Assembly (NCBI GenBank): GCA_034401795.1 | Contig: CM067363.1 | Location: forward strand, 28,328,930 to 28,392,929 | Reading direction: 5' to 3' | DNA length: 64,000 bases | Source: Chaetoderma sp. LZ-2023a | Lineage: Eukaryota > Mollusca > Caudofoveata > Chaetodermatida > Chaetodermatidae | Part shown: one piece after another, positions 34,600 to 46,744 of the stretch | Layout: every line of letters starts with the position of its first letter | How positions within the stretch are numbered: position 1 is the stretch's first letter | Made by a program: the position numbers and the translations under genes | The notes under the pieces: generated by a model | Databases searched by the model: none | Seen by the model: only the letters and a program-made list of their open reading frames with translations | Told to the model about the DNA's origin: nothing

Positions 34600-35265
34600 G
34601 TAGAATGTTTCCCGGTTTGGCCTCGGTACCAATAGAATGGTGCACGGTGTGTTCAGTGTATCAGTAGTTTGGTCCACGCTGTGGTATGTGCATAAGTAGA
34701 ATGGTTCACGTTCCGGTCCACTGTTCTAATAGAATAGTTCACGGTGCGGTCTATGTATCAGTAGAACCGTACACGCTGTAGTATGCTGTTCTATTAGAAT
34801 GGTTCACGGTGTAGTCGGTGTATCAGCAGAATATTTCACTGTGCGGTCTATGTAGCAGTAGAACCGTACACGTTGTAGTACGCTGTTCTAATAGAATGGA
34901 TCACGGTGTAGTCGGTGTATCAGTAGAATAGTTCACGGTGCGGTCTATGTATTAGTAGAACCGTACACGCTGTAGTATACTGTTCTAATAAAATGGTTCA
35001 TGGTGTCGTCGGTGTATCTGTACAATGCTTGGCAGTGCGTGATGTGTACAAGTAGAATGGTTCACACTCTGGTCTGTGTATCAGTAGAATGGTTCATGCT
35101 ATGGTATGTGTATCAGTAGAATGGTTCACACTCTGGTCTGTGTATCAGTAGAATGGTTCACGCAATGGTCTGTGTATCAGTAGAATGGTTCACGCTATGG
35201 TCTGTGTATCAGTAGAATGGTTCACGCTATGGTCTGTGTATCAGTAGAATGGTTAACATGTATTT
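34600..35265 (+). repeat. 32-bp minisatellite with 97-bp higher-order units, copy 3
   Basis: Monomer ATCAGTAGAATGGTTCACGC plus TATGGTCTGTGT. Between 34,764 and 35,054 three successive 97-bp trimers begin with GAACCGTACACG at 34,764, 34,861 and 34,958. The last five or six monomers (35,085-35,255) are almost identical, pointing to recent homogenisation at that edge. Confidence 0.93.
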
Positions 35266-35279
35266 TGTTATAATTATAT

Positions 35280-36098
35280 GTCGAAAGTAAACTGATGCTA
35301 GATATTGAATGCCACAATCAGTCAATAACAATACACAATGACTGAATCGAATTAAGGCACCGCCGAGAGTCACAAAACTCGCAATAACGAACATCCTACA
35401 CAATAAGAGTAATCATTTGCAGCAGCATAAATAGTTACCGTCAAGAAATAAACATACATCACTAGAATATGGCCAGACATCAATAAAATGGCCCTAGAGA
35501 AAATGAGAATGGTACTGATCAATTTCAGAAGAGGTAGGACTTGCATAATAAAGGATATCATACGGGCTAGCTTAAATCGCTGTCATGGCCAGACAATACG
35601 TGGATAAGGAAATGACGAGTTGGCGGGCTGTAAGAAATACTTACACTATTTACGCTTACCTGTACATAATTGCACAAGTACATGCATATACACCATAACT
35701 GTGCTGGCATTCTAACATTACCACGTATGCGTGCATTTTGCTCATCGTTTAACATTTACAAAACATTTTGCGCGCAAACCATATATTTAACTCTGACCCA
35801 ACTTATCCACATAGTTTAACCATTCAGCTTTTAATATAACATTGTATGTCCACTTTTTTCGACTCCGTATTTGAAATTTTTGGGGATTGAAAATTCCCGC
35901 GTTCTCTTGCTATTGAATCATATACGTAGTTGTCTTTTTCATGATGACGTATACAACTCATATTTCAGATCGTGATTTGCAGCATTGATTTGTCATGAGG
36001 AGTGATATATCTCCAGATTAAATAGATTTATTCAATAATAGGTCATTAGCACTTGATCCTGTTGAATTAAATTATATAATGCATGGCTGACATATAAT
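35280..36098 (+). repeat. Tandem-unit block g start and following spacer, copy 3
   Basis: Positions 35,280-35,560 match 41,310-41,570 and 54,060-54,310. Positions 35,630-35,770 match 55,665-55,810. The AATT at 35,350 is the empty site for 22,299. The remaining spacer is unassigned. Confidence 0.65.
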
Positions 36099-36151
36099 AT
36101 GATGATGATGATGATGATGATGATGATAATGATGATGATGATGACGATGAC

Positions 36152-36182
<31 letters not shown>

Positions 36183-36217
36183 TTTTTGTTGTTGTTGGTG
36201 GTGGTGGTGATGATGAT
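36099..36217. repeat. (GAT)n / (GGT)n microsatellite
   Basis: GAT repeats with GAC variants, then a short GTT/GGT section. The poly-Met and poly-Ser frames are artefacts. Confidence 0.95.
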
Positions 36218-36289
36218 ACCGAATCTGACAGCTCCCAGCCAAAGCAGTCTAAAGTGTTCAACTCAAATATGTCGTTTGGGTTCACGTGG

Positions 36290-36720
36290 ATAAACCCGTC
36301 TCAGCAAAACATGTCAATTATGGAGAAACAGAATTTCAAACAGAACTATGTCAAACGGATTGATAATTTTAGATTTACCAGCACACCTTATAACGTCGAT
36401 GAATCAAAGAATCTTTAAAGAGAATTCTCGGAAAATTATACATATACTGAGATAGAAATAATAGGGCAAAGAGCGTTTGTTCTTCTATGAATTCGTCTGG
36501 CATTTCTTGCCAACCGGACATGAATTTCTGCGCAAAATTGCCCTGTAATTTAGCAGGGCGTCCTTTCATGGTTTTCACACCGGCGCCAAATTGAATCACC
36601 AGATTCAAGAAACCAGAAATGCAATGTTAAATATTTTGAAAGTAATATACTGTGTGATGTTTGCTATGAAATTTGGATATTAGAAGGATGTCAGTTTAAC
36701 ACTTTCATGACGAAGCCGTG
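36290..36720 (+). repeat. Block paralogous to 61,640-62,180
   Basis: CAATTATGGAGAAACAGA, AGATTTACCA, GAATTCTCGGAAAA and GGGCAAAGAGCG recur at 61,655-62,060. Here there is no MITE-B, which makes the TTTAAAG at 36,414-36,420 the empty site for the element at 61,758. A 77-codon minus-strand frame (36,375-36,608) shares DEF/DDF and YNFPRI/YTFPRI words with the paralogue, but this is insufficient to call a gene. Confidence 0.65.
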
Positions 36721-36783
36721 CGATCTCTGGTTAAAATAGAGAGATAAGCTCTTATTCCAAGCGAAGCGTAATATGGAATCTAT

Positions 36784-37121
36784 AGAGGAGTCCGGTTTAT
36801 CCATCAATCGTATGACGTCATAATCAACTACTTGACGTGGAGGATGACGACATAACCAAGTACTACATGGATGACGTATCTATGTTCGTCACGAGGACGT
36901 CACTTAATTGACGACAAAAATAAGGTGTTTTGCTTTGATAAACATAGGCAGCAACAGCACCCAGTTAAATTAGTTTCAAAATATTCAACAGCGTACATGG
37001 ATAATGTTCTGGAAACTGATATTCAGGGAGTACACGGATCGCTTGATCCCAAAACGGGCAAAACGTGGGTGGAGCTTAACTAGAGAGATGGGCGGGGAAA
37101 AGCTGAAACTGGATTCCTCCG
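36784..37121 (+). mobile_element. MITE-A, GGAGGA-type ends, one arm deleted
   Basis: Ends are AGAGGAGTCCGGTTTA and AACTGGATTCCTCC, the second end subtype. One arm is lost before GGCAGCAACAGCACCC. The CRE half is mutated. Confidence 0.85.
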
Positions 37122-37289
37122 TTTTCTGGACACTAGACATTGCCATGTCCTTAACCATTACACACCAGAATCGACAAATTAATGATGATACACGGAATAT
37201 TTTTATTGAACATAGTGATTACAAATTTAATGGAGGGGCGTTGCCGCCTATGATAGGAAGAAGTTCCAGTTAAATTAAGTTCTGCAGCT

Positions 37290-38098
37290 TTCCAGTGTAG
37301 CTGTCTTAAATTGAGACAGGTGAATTTTAGAGAAACTATTATCCCGCGAAGCTCTATGTAAGAGCCACACTACGATAGGCTGCTTAGCACACGGTGACAG
37401 TTGCATTACCAGAAACCAGTACTCGATAGGTCGCTTGTCGTTTTTGTGTCAGCTGGATTGAATCATTTAAATAAATTGGATTTACCGAGGGACACATTGA
37501 TTTCTCTTAAAGGAATTGGCACGGGGATGCTTTACTCATCTCACTGCTAGATATGACATAGAGATTAGGTTTAGAGCGACATGCCCCGCCACGTATGATG
37601 CAGCAAGAATATATTACTTATTATGTTATGTGGCGTATCTAGAAACATATACCAATATATTCGAGAGCGCATGCATGTGGGTGTTTGGTTGGCATGCCAA
37701 TTTTCTCAATTCCAAATGTAAGTAAGCATACATCATCTTGTCTAGACATACATTAGCAAATGTTAGATCTTCGCAAAAGAATACATTTTCACTAGCCATT
37801 TTGCCATGCTGATGGAAACATGTGTTCCATTTATAGGAGAGAAGAATGATGTGTGCAATAAATGAGCTCTCTAAATTGTAGAATGTGTGTTTTGTAAACC
37901 GACTTAATCCGTTACAATTTCTTGGGAATCAAATGTGAAGATGTCAACCAATGTTTTGCTGTCCTATTTTCTTGGCATATGCACAGTGGCGTGGCATGCA
38001 TAATGCATATGAGATCCGTACCCTGGGGATTCAGTTTGGCATATTGCAATTTCGTTCATGTCATCTTGGAACAGATCTAACACAACGCTTACGCGATA
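37290..38098 (+). repeat. Tandem-unit block g, copy 3
   Basis: Matches 7,300-7,946 and 23,580-25,090. AATT at 37,874-37,877 is a second empty site for 24,463. Confidence 0.75.
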
Positions 38099-38329
38099 AT
38101 GGACCTTTCCAGTTTATCCCTCCATCAGAATACTGATGACGTCGTAATCAATGTGACGTGTATGATAACGTCATTATCAACGGCGTCATGAATGACGTAG
38201 ATAAGTACGTCCCGAACGCATAATTGTTGACGGGCTAAGTGTTGTTCTACGAATTATATGTCTTTACTATTTAATAAACATCATGTTGAATATTTTGAAA
38301 CTAATTTGACCGGGCGCTGTTGCTTCCAT
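38099..38329 (+). mobile_element. MITE-A left half, broken at the palindrome centre
   Basis: AA|TGGACCTTTCCAG through to GGGCGCTGTTGCTTCC, after which unrelated sequence begins. The break lies within a few bases of the palindrome centre. Confidence 0.9.
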
Positions 38330-38705
38330 TCTGGAAACCAGTTTCGTCTATTCTGAAAAGACGGGTGATGTAATCTGAATCCACGTGGTTTACGTTTGAC
38401 GGGATCATGTCACGACGACCGAAATTTGTTGTGATAGAGTTTGAAGATTTATCAAATGTGTTTAATTCATAAAATGTGATAAAAAAAAACCTTGTATATT
38501 TGGCGATTTGTATTGAAATCTAAGCTCTTTTGTCCTGGGCACTCTTATGTACAGTATGTGTCATATGAAAAGCCGCTTAGATATTGGTACATACGATATA
38601 TGGATAAATCGGGATATGTATTTACTAGGCCTATATATCACAATATTATCGAGCAAGCAACGTTTTTTCATAACATTTATAATAGGAAATCGAGGTATCA
38701 AGTAT
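38330..38705 (+). repeat. Fragment of family E and end of tandem copy 3
   Basis: Positions 38,335-38,530 match part of the element at 59,630-60,150 (GTAATCTGAATCC, CGTGGTTTACG, TTGAAATC). Positions 38,540-38,690 match the end of copy 2 (25,440-25,530). Confidence 0.6.
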
Positions 38706-39002
38706 TAGCTAGTTCCCGTCCATCACTAGCTAAGCTCCACCCACGACTTCCTCGTGATGGGATAGACCGATCCCTGAACTCTTTATCAAAAACTATACAA
38801 GTACGCTGTTGAATATTTTGAAACTAATTTGACAGGAATGACATAAAATTCGCACAACAACGCGTAGTCCGCCATCAATTAAGCTTTCGTGACGAACTTA
38901 CTCATTCATGACGTAATTGATTATGACTTCATCCACTCATTCTACACGTCACATAGTTGATTATGACGTCATATGAACGAGGTATAAACTGGAATCCTCC
39001 AT
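38706..39002 (-). mobile_element. MITE-A, right arm deleted
   Basis: GCTAAGCTCCACCCAC, one palindrome arm, then a jump past the centre to GACATAAAATTCGCAC. It ends AACTGGAATCCTCCA (second end subtype). Confidence 0.85.
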
Positions 39003-41580
39003 GAGCACCATCGATATAACATACTGGCTCATACAATCTGTAATATATAATGGATGGGCTGAGAGCACAACGACGAGGAAATATGATTATAAAGCCAATC
39101 ACGTGATGAGTTCAGTCATCTCGGTTAAAGAGGTACCGTTGAAAGATTGATAATGGTTGGTTTAAACCAGACATCAGAGGACACTAGCGTATACCAAAAT
39201 ATTATGCATTTTGTAGGAAATAGTTTCAGTCTATTGGTATCATAGATGAATACCGATACATTGATTGGTAAATCACGTGCAAAGATATATGTCAGTTGAC
39301 AGATGAATTTTCGTAATTGGTAAGATGAGAAGAGCTAGGAAATATGACAAACACGTCAGTTATATGTTAAAGACTCGCGAAAGACTGCCGTGTACCAATG
39401 CACCATACACAACAATTTTAGCCCAGCCTACACCTTTGAAATAAATAATAAATAACGATATTGAATACGCTTGTTTACGCAGCATATCTATATCTTTTCC
39501 ATAGTCATGTGTGATGATGTCATGATTATTGAGGCGTAAACATATATAATTAATAAGACCATATATGGTGTCCTGAAACAAGGTGTCCTGTTCTGCACGA
39601 GCTTACCTGGATGTTAATGATGTGAGTTGAAATAAGGGGATAATTATTCCAAGCAACCGCAAGACTTAATTACATACCTGTATGGGGCAACACTGACGGC
39701 AATGTCTAGCTTAGGGTCACTTTGAGGACACCTATAGATAATGATAAAGAATGTGCGCAAATTATTGAGGACACGGCTTTGGTGAAACGACTGTTAATCT
39801 GCTCTGATTCTAATAAGATGATAGTCAACATTGCTATAAGCAGCAATGCGATTAACCACCATATGTTGCTATTGCGGTAAACCGGCATTGATTTCCATTC
39901 ATATAGACGATGTTTTCTTGGATCGGGTCAGAAATTGGATTTATGCATTTCAACACCCTTAATTGTAAGGCAAGCCACGCCATGTGCATACACCGAATAT
40001 GTTGACAGCAACTGCTAGATTAATAACATGAATATGCTCTGAACCTATAATTTAGAACATAGAAAGGTTCCGAGTGTGGCTAATATTCCAGTAGTGTTGT
40101 TCATGATGTGTTATGTGTACCAATAGCATTGCTCACGGTGTGGACTGTGTACCAGTAGACTGGTTCACCGTGTGGACCGGATACCAGTAGAATGGTTCAC
40201 GGTGTTGGGTATGTACCAGTAGAGTTGTGCACGGTGTGGGCTGTGTACCAGCATAATGGTTCACGTTGTGGGCCGTGTACTAGTAGAATGCGTCGCGGCG
40301 TGGGCTCTGTACCAGTAGAATGGTCCATGGCGTGGGCTATGTACCAGTAGAATGGTTCACGGTGTGGGCCGTGTACCAGGAGAATTGTTCACGGTTTTGG
40401 CTATGTAGATTCGTCCACGGAGGTGGGCTTTGTATTAGTGGAATGATTCACGGTGTGTGGGCTGTGTACTAGTAGAATTGTTGATGGTGTGGGCTGTGTA
40501 CAAGTAGAACGGTTCCCGTTGTTGGCTGTGCACCAGTAGAATGATTCACGGTGTGGGCTGTGTACCAGTAGAATGGTTGAGGGTGTGTTCTGGGATTCAA
40601 TGGCATTGTACATGGTGTGGTCTATGCATTAGTTGAATGGTGCATTGGATGGTCTGATTACGAGTCAAGGCAGCAACCTGCATTGGGAACATGGTATTAC
40701 TAAGCTAGGAATATTGCTGACGTTGCTAAGCGTATGGCTAAACTTGGCCCTTCCGAAGGCACTATTCATCTTTTCATTATGTAACTTTACACGAAAACGT
40801 GTAATTAGTGTTTTGACAGAAAATCTGCCTTGCCCTAAACGATGGGCGTTGCCTTAAGCAAATCTAAATAAGTACCCATAAGTACAAACCTGTCTAGCTT
40901 TCTTTTAGTGTAAAACAAAAGCAGATGTTTTCTCATGGCAGGTAGAAGTCGGGCCTGCTCTCTCTGCTAAACAAGGGCAGAAGGATGTACACCAATTATA
41001 AAGAAAAATCGAAAGAACTGTCGACTTTCTTGATGTCTCAGTTCTATAAAATTAGTTTGTTCACATGCCTTGAATTATTAGTCACAATAGGTAACTGCTT
41101 GTTTATGTTTCCTAACTTTACTCTGGAGAAAAAATTTAAGGATTATGATTTTAAGGATTATGATCTGACAAGCTGTATGTGGCGTCATTTGACGTGTAGC
41201 CAGTTGAACCGACGTCATTTGGAATATTGTAATTTCCTACTTCTTAAACTTCTTATCTAGGCCCTCGTTCAGAAAGGGCACAAGTTACTTCCGTCTCTCG
41301 GAATTATAGTTGATAGGAAATGCCGCAATCAGACTATAACAAACGATAATGCATAAATCGAATTAAGGCGCCGCTGAGAGTCCTGTAACTCCCCATAACC
41401 AACTTCCTACAAGTAAATTTAATTATTTGCAACTTTATAAATCGTTACTGCCGTGGTATAAACAAACACCATATATAATCTGGCTAGAGAAAGCGAGAAG
41501 TGGATTGATCGCTTTGAGATGATGTACGATCTATCTATGTCTTACATAAGCATGACGATCATATTTTTAAACATAACATT
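39003..41580 (+). repeat. Large tandem unit, copy 4 (partial)
   Basis: Starts in the central block (CACCATCGATATAACATACT; compare 18,798 and 33,460) and runs through the minisatellite, block e, the start of block f (41,070-41,270) and the start of block g (41,310-41,570). It provides empty AATT sites at 39,548, 40,994 and 41,361. Confidence 0.75.
40080..40650 (+). repeat. 32-bp minisatellite, copy 4
   Basis: Monomer variant ACCAGTAGAATGGTTCACGG plus TGTGGGCTGTGT. The ACC and GGGCT variants are typical of this copy, so arrays homogenise within copies. Confidence 0.92.
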
Positions 41581-41619
41581 TTCGCATAGTCTGACAACAT
41601 ATGAATAATCTAGTGATAA

Positions 41620-42550
41620 GATTAAAAAAAAATATAATGGATAGGGTGAGAGTCCGAGAGCGAGTAAATGTGATTACAAAGCCATTCTTGTGCTATCATC
41701 AAATGACAATTTAATGTGCAGATCCAACCTCTGTCATCTGGACTAAGGTTCTACCTTTGAAAGATCGATAACCGTTGGATTAAACCAGACATCAGAGGGC
41801 AGTGGCATTTAACGCGATATTATATATTTTGCATGAAATGATTCCTGTCTACTCGTATCATACATAACTACCGACATATCGATTGGCGTACACATGAACA
41901 CATATAAGTTAGTTGAAAGATCCTTTTTTCGTCCGGTCATCCACCTGTTTCATAGCATAATTGGTAACATGAGATTGGACCTTTCCAATTTTAGCTATGT
42001 CCCGGCCACCTCTAGCTACGCTCCACCCACACATCGCTTGTGCTGGGAGCAATCGATTTCTGAACTCCATGGCTGTCATTTAGTTTCAAAATATTCGACA
42101 GAACGTTTATTAAATCGTAAAGACATACAATTCGTACAACACGTCGGACTATAATTAAGCGTTTAAGACTGACTAAATCGAGTCATTCATGGCGTCATGA
42201 TTATAACGGCATCCTACACGTCACGTATAGGTATATAGATATAGGTCATGATTTTATACTTGATTACGACGTCATATGATTGACGGATAAACTGTAAAGG
42301 TCAAATTGCAAGAAATCTGACAAACAAGTCAACTAGGTGTTAATATTAAAGAAACAAGATTAACCATCGTCTGCTGATGGCGTGGATGACAGACTTTGGT
42401 ATCCGCCTCAATACTACCTGCTGTGTGCTTGGATCGTGTTGGGTATTAAATTCAGTACTTGTAGAATGGTGCATGGTGTGGTCTATTTAACAGCAGAATT
42501 GTTCAAAACGTGCCATGCATCTCAGTAAAATGAGCTACGGCGAGGTCTCT
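41620..42550 (+). repeat. Large tandem unit, copy 5 (central block only)
   Basis: GGATAGGGTGAGAG, CTATCATCAAATGACAAT and AACCAGACATCAGAGGGCAG match 33,495-33,660. It continues past the MITE-A at GCAAGAAATCTGACAAACAA and ends in about three minisatellite monomers (42,455-42,545). Confidence 0.75.
41974..42305 (-). mobile_element. MITE-A, private to copy 5
   Basis: Interrupts GATGAGA...GGCAGGAAATCTG, which is continuous at 19,170 and 39,325. Flanks here are GAGAT|TGGACC...GGTCA|AATTG, so the AATT rule is not obvious at this one site. Confidence 0.88.
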
Positions 42551-42731
42551 TTAACCCTTTAGTGACTAAATTTGTTCAAAAAATTAAAATAGTTACTTAT
42601 TGAATGCCCATTTGCAGGCTAATAGAAGACTATTTTAGACAATTTACCACTGGAATGACTGGCTCGGTTACTGGGATGGTGAATTTATTTGAATGCCGTT
42701 TTCCTAACCAGCTCTGTCACTTCGTCGGCAC
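42551..42731 (+). mobile_element. MITE-B, right arm deleted
   Basis: ACCCTTTAGTGACTAAATTT, then CCATTTGCAGGCTAATAGAA, CCACTGGAATGACTGGCTCGG, then a jump. It ends with CACTTCGTCGGCA. Confidence 0.8.
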
Positions 42732-43654
42732 TAACTGGCTATATCACACCAGTTTAACATGTGGACATCGTGAGTAGCCAGACCTAAGGACAAGCTCACT
42801 ACAAATGAATTGAATGGTCTGGAGTCAGCTATATGATCATTCTAGGGTGTGTATATTAATATGCGAAGCCAAACGGGCATCACGTTTAAATTACCAATAT
42901 GACCAAAGTTAATAATAACAAAAGTGATTGTGAAGAATGTTCCATATAACAATTAAGACATTGCGAAATCTGATACTCCCCTCAATTAATCCATATCATT
43001 TAAAATATCAAAATGGAGTCAACTTATGATACGACGCGTGAGAGACAAAAGAACTGTATTAGACGTTTGAACTCGGCCTGACAAGAATCTCAATTCCAAA
43101 GTTCACTTAATCCAGTTTCTCAGTCAATCATATGATGCCATAATCAACTACGTGACATGTAGGCTGAGGTCATAAATGACTCGATTAGGTCCATTTTATA
43201 TGTATAATAGTCATTCAGGTTGTACTTATTGTTTGTATTTACTATTTAGAGGACAATTCCGGTATGAGTAAAAATGTACTTTATTTGAAAGACTATTATA
43301 TGACTACTATATTGGATGTTAAATAACTACAATAAGCAACTAATACGAAGAATTATACCATCGGAAACATGGGGTTATTTCGTCTCCCGTGCGCAGCCAT
43401 CATCTCGCAACTAGAGCGAGATTTCACAAGATCGTGATGTCTTCACCGCACCAACGCGATCTTTACCGAGCATGAAGGATGTACAGCAAATAAGTATATG
43501 CGTGGCAGCATGGAGCCCTAACATGTGCTAATTTGTAATCGTTGGGACATTGTACAGCTAAGCTACCAAGTTTTCCAAATAGGCTCATGCGGTATAAAAA
43601 TATACACTGCAAGCTGATAACGGTTTTATTTGTCAACATAACTGTTTCTCGATA
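42732..43654. other. Spacer with MITE-A fragment
   Basis: Positions 43,108-43,250 are an eroded MITE-A CRE half (CAATCATATGATGCCATAAT, CAACTACGTGACATGTAGG). The rest is unassigned. Confidence 0.5.
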
Positions 43655-43892
43655 CAGTGAAACCTGTCTATAACGGACAATGCATGGACTATTTTTTTAA
43701 TGGGGGGGGTGGGGGGGGGGTGTGTGGTCACTAAAGACTAATAGTCGCAGCATATAACTCATCTGCTATGAAAATATGGTGTGGAGCCAACTAATGAGAG
43801 TTCTTTGATATGAGTGCTCATATGGCCACTCGTTTCAAAAGCCAGCCGCGCTTCGTTCCAAAGCCAAGTTGCGTTATAGACAGGTTTGACCG
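43655..43892. mobile_element. Pogo-like MITE
   Basis: Terminal inverted repeats CAGTGAAACCTGTCTATAACG and CGTTATAGACAGGTTTGACCG (a few mismatches), preceded by TA. Ends of this kind are typical of pogo/Tigger-type non-autonomous elements (family knowledge). Length 238 bp. It contains G runs at 43,704-43,722. Confidence 0.75.
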
Positions 43893-45249
43893 AAGGAAAG
43901 TCTCGTTGTCAAGCATCGTTATAAATTAAGTCTGGCCTGCTAAAATTAGTTTACATGCCAATCAAGGGGATTAAAATCGGACACTGGTAAGAAGATGCTA
44001 AAATGTATACGAAGACCGTGTGTTGACCCGTAGACCGCTACCTCAAAGTCTATATGTCATAGGTTCAGTTTTCTCTATCCTATCAGTATGTGTGCATCCT
44101 GGTAATAATGCGGCTCTAAGCATTAACAATACGTTTCAGCAAATTGTTTTTAAAATGTACGCCGGTACTATCTCTGTATTTTGCACCAGCGTGATAAAGA
44201 TTAAATGAATTGGCGCACTTAACACGTGCGTATTGTCAAATTACATAGCCGTAAATAAATATTGTGAGAAAACATATGACAATATTGCTGGAACCACCGA
44301 ACCGATTGTAAGAATTCCGGTACCTACAGGTACCTGCAAATTCGAGGATTTGTTCGACGCTTGGGATGTCGGAATAGCCTTAATCGTTCAATAGATACAC
44401 GCTGCGGGACAACTAAGCCAGCAGAATCTCAAACAGAAATTTCAGGATGTGCTGTATCCAGTATGCCAAATCAAAATAAGTCTTAGAGCTACAATGACAG
44501 AATGTGCCGTGCCTGATGCTTTATACTGTTATAATTTCATAACTGGGAAAGTGTCATCAATATATCTTAGCAATTGTAATTACTACAGATTGCGGGGCTA
44601 TGTTGATCAACCAATGAAAATTCCCTGATTCCATGTCAAAATGTTAATTCATTTGATTGTATCTCAGGCAATATTCATGTCAGCAAACTCATAATTAGCC
44701 AAGCAGATAGCCATTTCTTTAAGTTGTAAGCACACTCCGATTTTATACACAAAGTATTCCTAAACATAGCGCCAGACAAAACAATCTCATGCTGAATTTT
44801 ACCCCCACAAAGATGGATAAAATATTCTCAGATCGTATCTTAAATGCCCAATATTTATATATATTTATATATTCCTGACATTTGAGCGCCCTGTCCGATT
44901 TTAACACCCATTATATCATATTAATCCCGAGGTTGGCACATATTGGAAGATTCAAGAATCATTGGAATTACTGTTCTGTTCCGTTCCTATTATCATTTAT
45001 ATATGCTTCCTTAGAATATGTACCAGTATCTATTAGCCTCGTGCATCCAGACATCCCCTGCGGAGGTGCGGCGCTGACGTCACTAGACGATATAAAAAAC
45101 CAACACTCGGATGTGCAAAAGAAATGTCAAATTTACCGACTTTATCTAGCGACATTTGGTTGCCCTATTTCTATCTGGCTATTATTCTGGCGTAATTTCA
45201 TTAAAAATGTAATAATCTTTCAAATGAAGCACACTTTTTATCATCCCAG
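43893..45249. other. Unassigned spacer
   Basis: A 144-codon plus-strand frame (44,882-45,316) has no recognisable motif and runs into the MITE-A at its 3' end. It is not supported as a gene. Confidence 0.4.
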
Positions 45250-45481
45250 AATTAATAAACATCCGGTTGAATATTTTGAAACTAATTTGACTGGGCGCTG
45301 TTGCTGCCATAGGTAGCAACCGCACCCAGGTAAATTAGTTGCGAAATATGCAACAGCTTACCTGTGTAATTATCTTGATATTGAGATTCGGTGTGTACTG
45401 GGATCGATCCCAACACGGGCAAAGCGTGGGTGGAGCTTAGCTACAGATGGATGGGGCATAGCTAAAATTGGATTCCTCCAT
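45250..45481 (+). mobile_element. MITE-A right half with intact palindrome
   Basis: TAATAAACATCCGGTTG, full palindrome (loop ATAGGT), GGATCGATCCC, GGTGGAGCTTAGC, ends ATTGGATTCCTCCA|TT. The CRE half is missing. Confidence 0.88.
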
Positions 45482-45952
45482 TGCATCTGTTCAATATTAG
45501 AAATTATTTTTAAATGCTTCAGTCCAATAAAATATTAACCAGAATCTAGCTTCATTACAAGATTGCTAAAGAAGTGCTGTATTGTGTAACTCAAATGGAG
45601 TGTTATTGACGCGGCCTATTCGTTCATGGCATCACTTATGTATCGTTTATGCATGTCTTTGTACATTGCATGCAATACATCTAACGAGTAGAATTAAACT
45701 ACAGAGACAGACCTACCCATTCCTATACCAATTACCCAAATGCTAGTAAAATTGGGATCTTGCTAATATAAAGCAGGACTGGTTACATATTTGGCTAATA
45801 AATAAAATCTTATAATTATACTAAATTTTAAAGCAGAGAATCATTAAAATTAATTTTAGAAAGCATCGTAAGATAACTAGTTATGTAACTAGTACTTGTA
45901 TTATGCTTTATTGTGAACAAATATAACCTGAAATCCCAATATCTTTAATAAA
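45482..45952. other. Unassigned AT-rich spacer
   Basis: No repeat partner or gene was identified. Confidence 0.4.
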
Positions 45953-46117
45953 ATTCAACAGCATGTTTGTTAAATAGTAGAGACATACAATTCTTAAAAC
46001 GTTTCGGACTATAAAGAGCTAAGGGCGGGCCTAATAGAATCATTTATGACGTAATGATTATGACGTTATCCTACACGCCGCTTAGCTGATTATGACGTCA
46101 TATGGCATCAGACGATA
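45953..46117 (-). mobile_element. MITE-A CRE half, broken at the palindrome
   Basis: Begins AAATTCAACAGCATGTTTGT, the last bases of a palindrome arm, and continues to GATTATGACGTCATATGGC (TGACGTCA near 46,096). Confidence 0.85.
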
Positions 46118-46744
46118 TGCATGTGAATCTATCTATGTTAAGTATACATTTATACATTCTTAAAAGATGTCTGCTGTTACCAAGAAGGCACAGGTTAATT
46201 TTGCTGTCATCGATATTTTGCGATTCTACTTTGCCTAAACTCTAGATAGAAAGTAATTTTAACCTTGTGGTGACCACCGGAAGTCTACTGTCCGCCGAGA
46301 TGCTCAACGTGAAATTGCTGTCATAAGCGTTTTTGCATATGGTGACCCTTGAAGAAACCCATGGCACAAAGTTTAACCTTGCAGCGGATAGGTTGAATCA
46401 ATGTAGATATGAACCCTTGGTTCGCACCCCTTTCTGTCAAAATACACAGGTTGTGACACGGCAGCAATTCAGATTTATACATAGTGTAGTGTCACAGAGC
46501 GGACTTATCTCGTACATCAAACCTTTTACAGCTACTGGGCTGATTAACGTGCCTGGGCGCCTGGTCTAAGCCGTCAGAGACAGCATTTCTTCAATGTATC
46601 ATCCTCTGTATCTTCGCCTGTACTCGTCTCCTGTGTGTCAAAATTATCGTCCTGCCTCGATACTCCAACTTTTCTCCAAACTACAAACGATTAGTTAAGT
46701 ATTTGGCCAAATATCCATACTCTGTTTCGCCATATGACCTTCAG
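46118..46744. other. Unassigned spacer
   Basis: A 78-codon plus-strand frame (46,333-46,569) shows no domain. Nothing else recognised. Confidence 0.4.

Larger units (their letters stand above)
28330..38700 (+). repeat. Large tandem unit, copy 3
   Basis: Runs parallel to copy 2: 28,400-28,730 with 10,740-11,340; 31,120-31,690 with 11,815-12,250; 31,690-32,045 with 985-1,390; 32,095-35,270 with 17,420-20,370; 37,290-38,098 with 23,580-25,090. Blocks e and f are missing. Unlike copy 2 it lacks the LINE, but it has gained the tandem array at 28,905-30,025. Confidence 0.75.

Noticed and set aside
34600-35265. Possible CRISPR-like array (32-bp repeats); likewise 54,337-54,566
   Set aside because: Units are adjacent without unique spacers, and the setting is eukaryotic.
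44882-45316. 144-codon plus-strand frame
   Set aside because: Its last 25 codons are MITE-A palindrome, no domain is visible, and chance occurrence is likely in this length of DNA.
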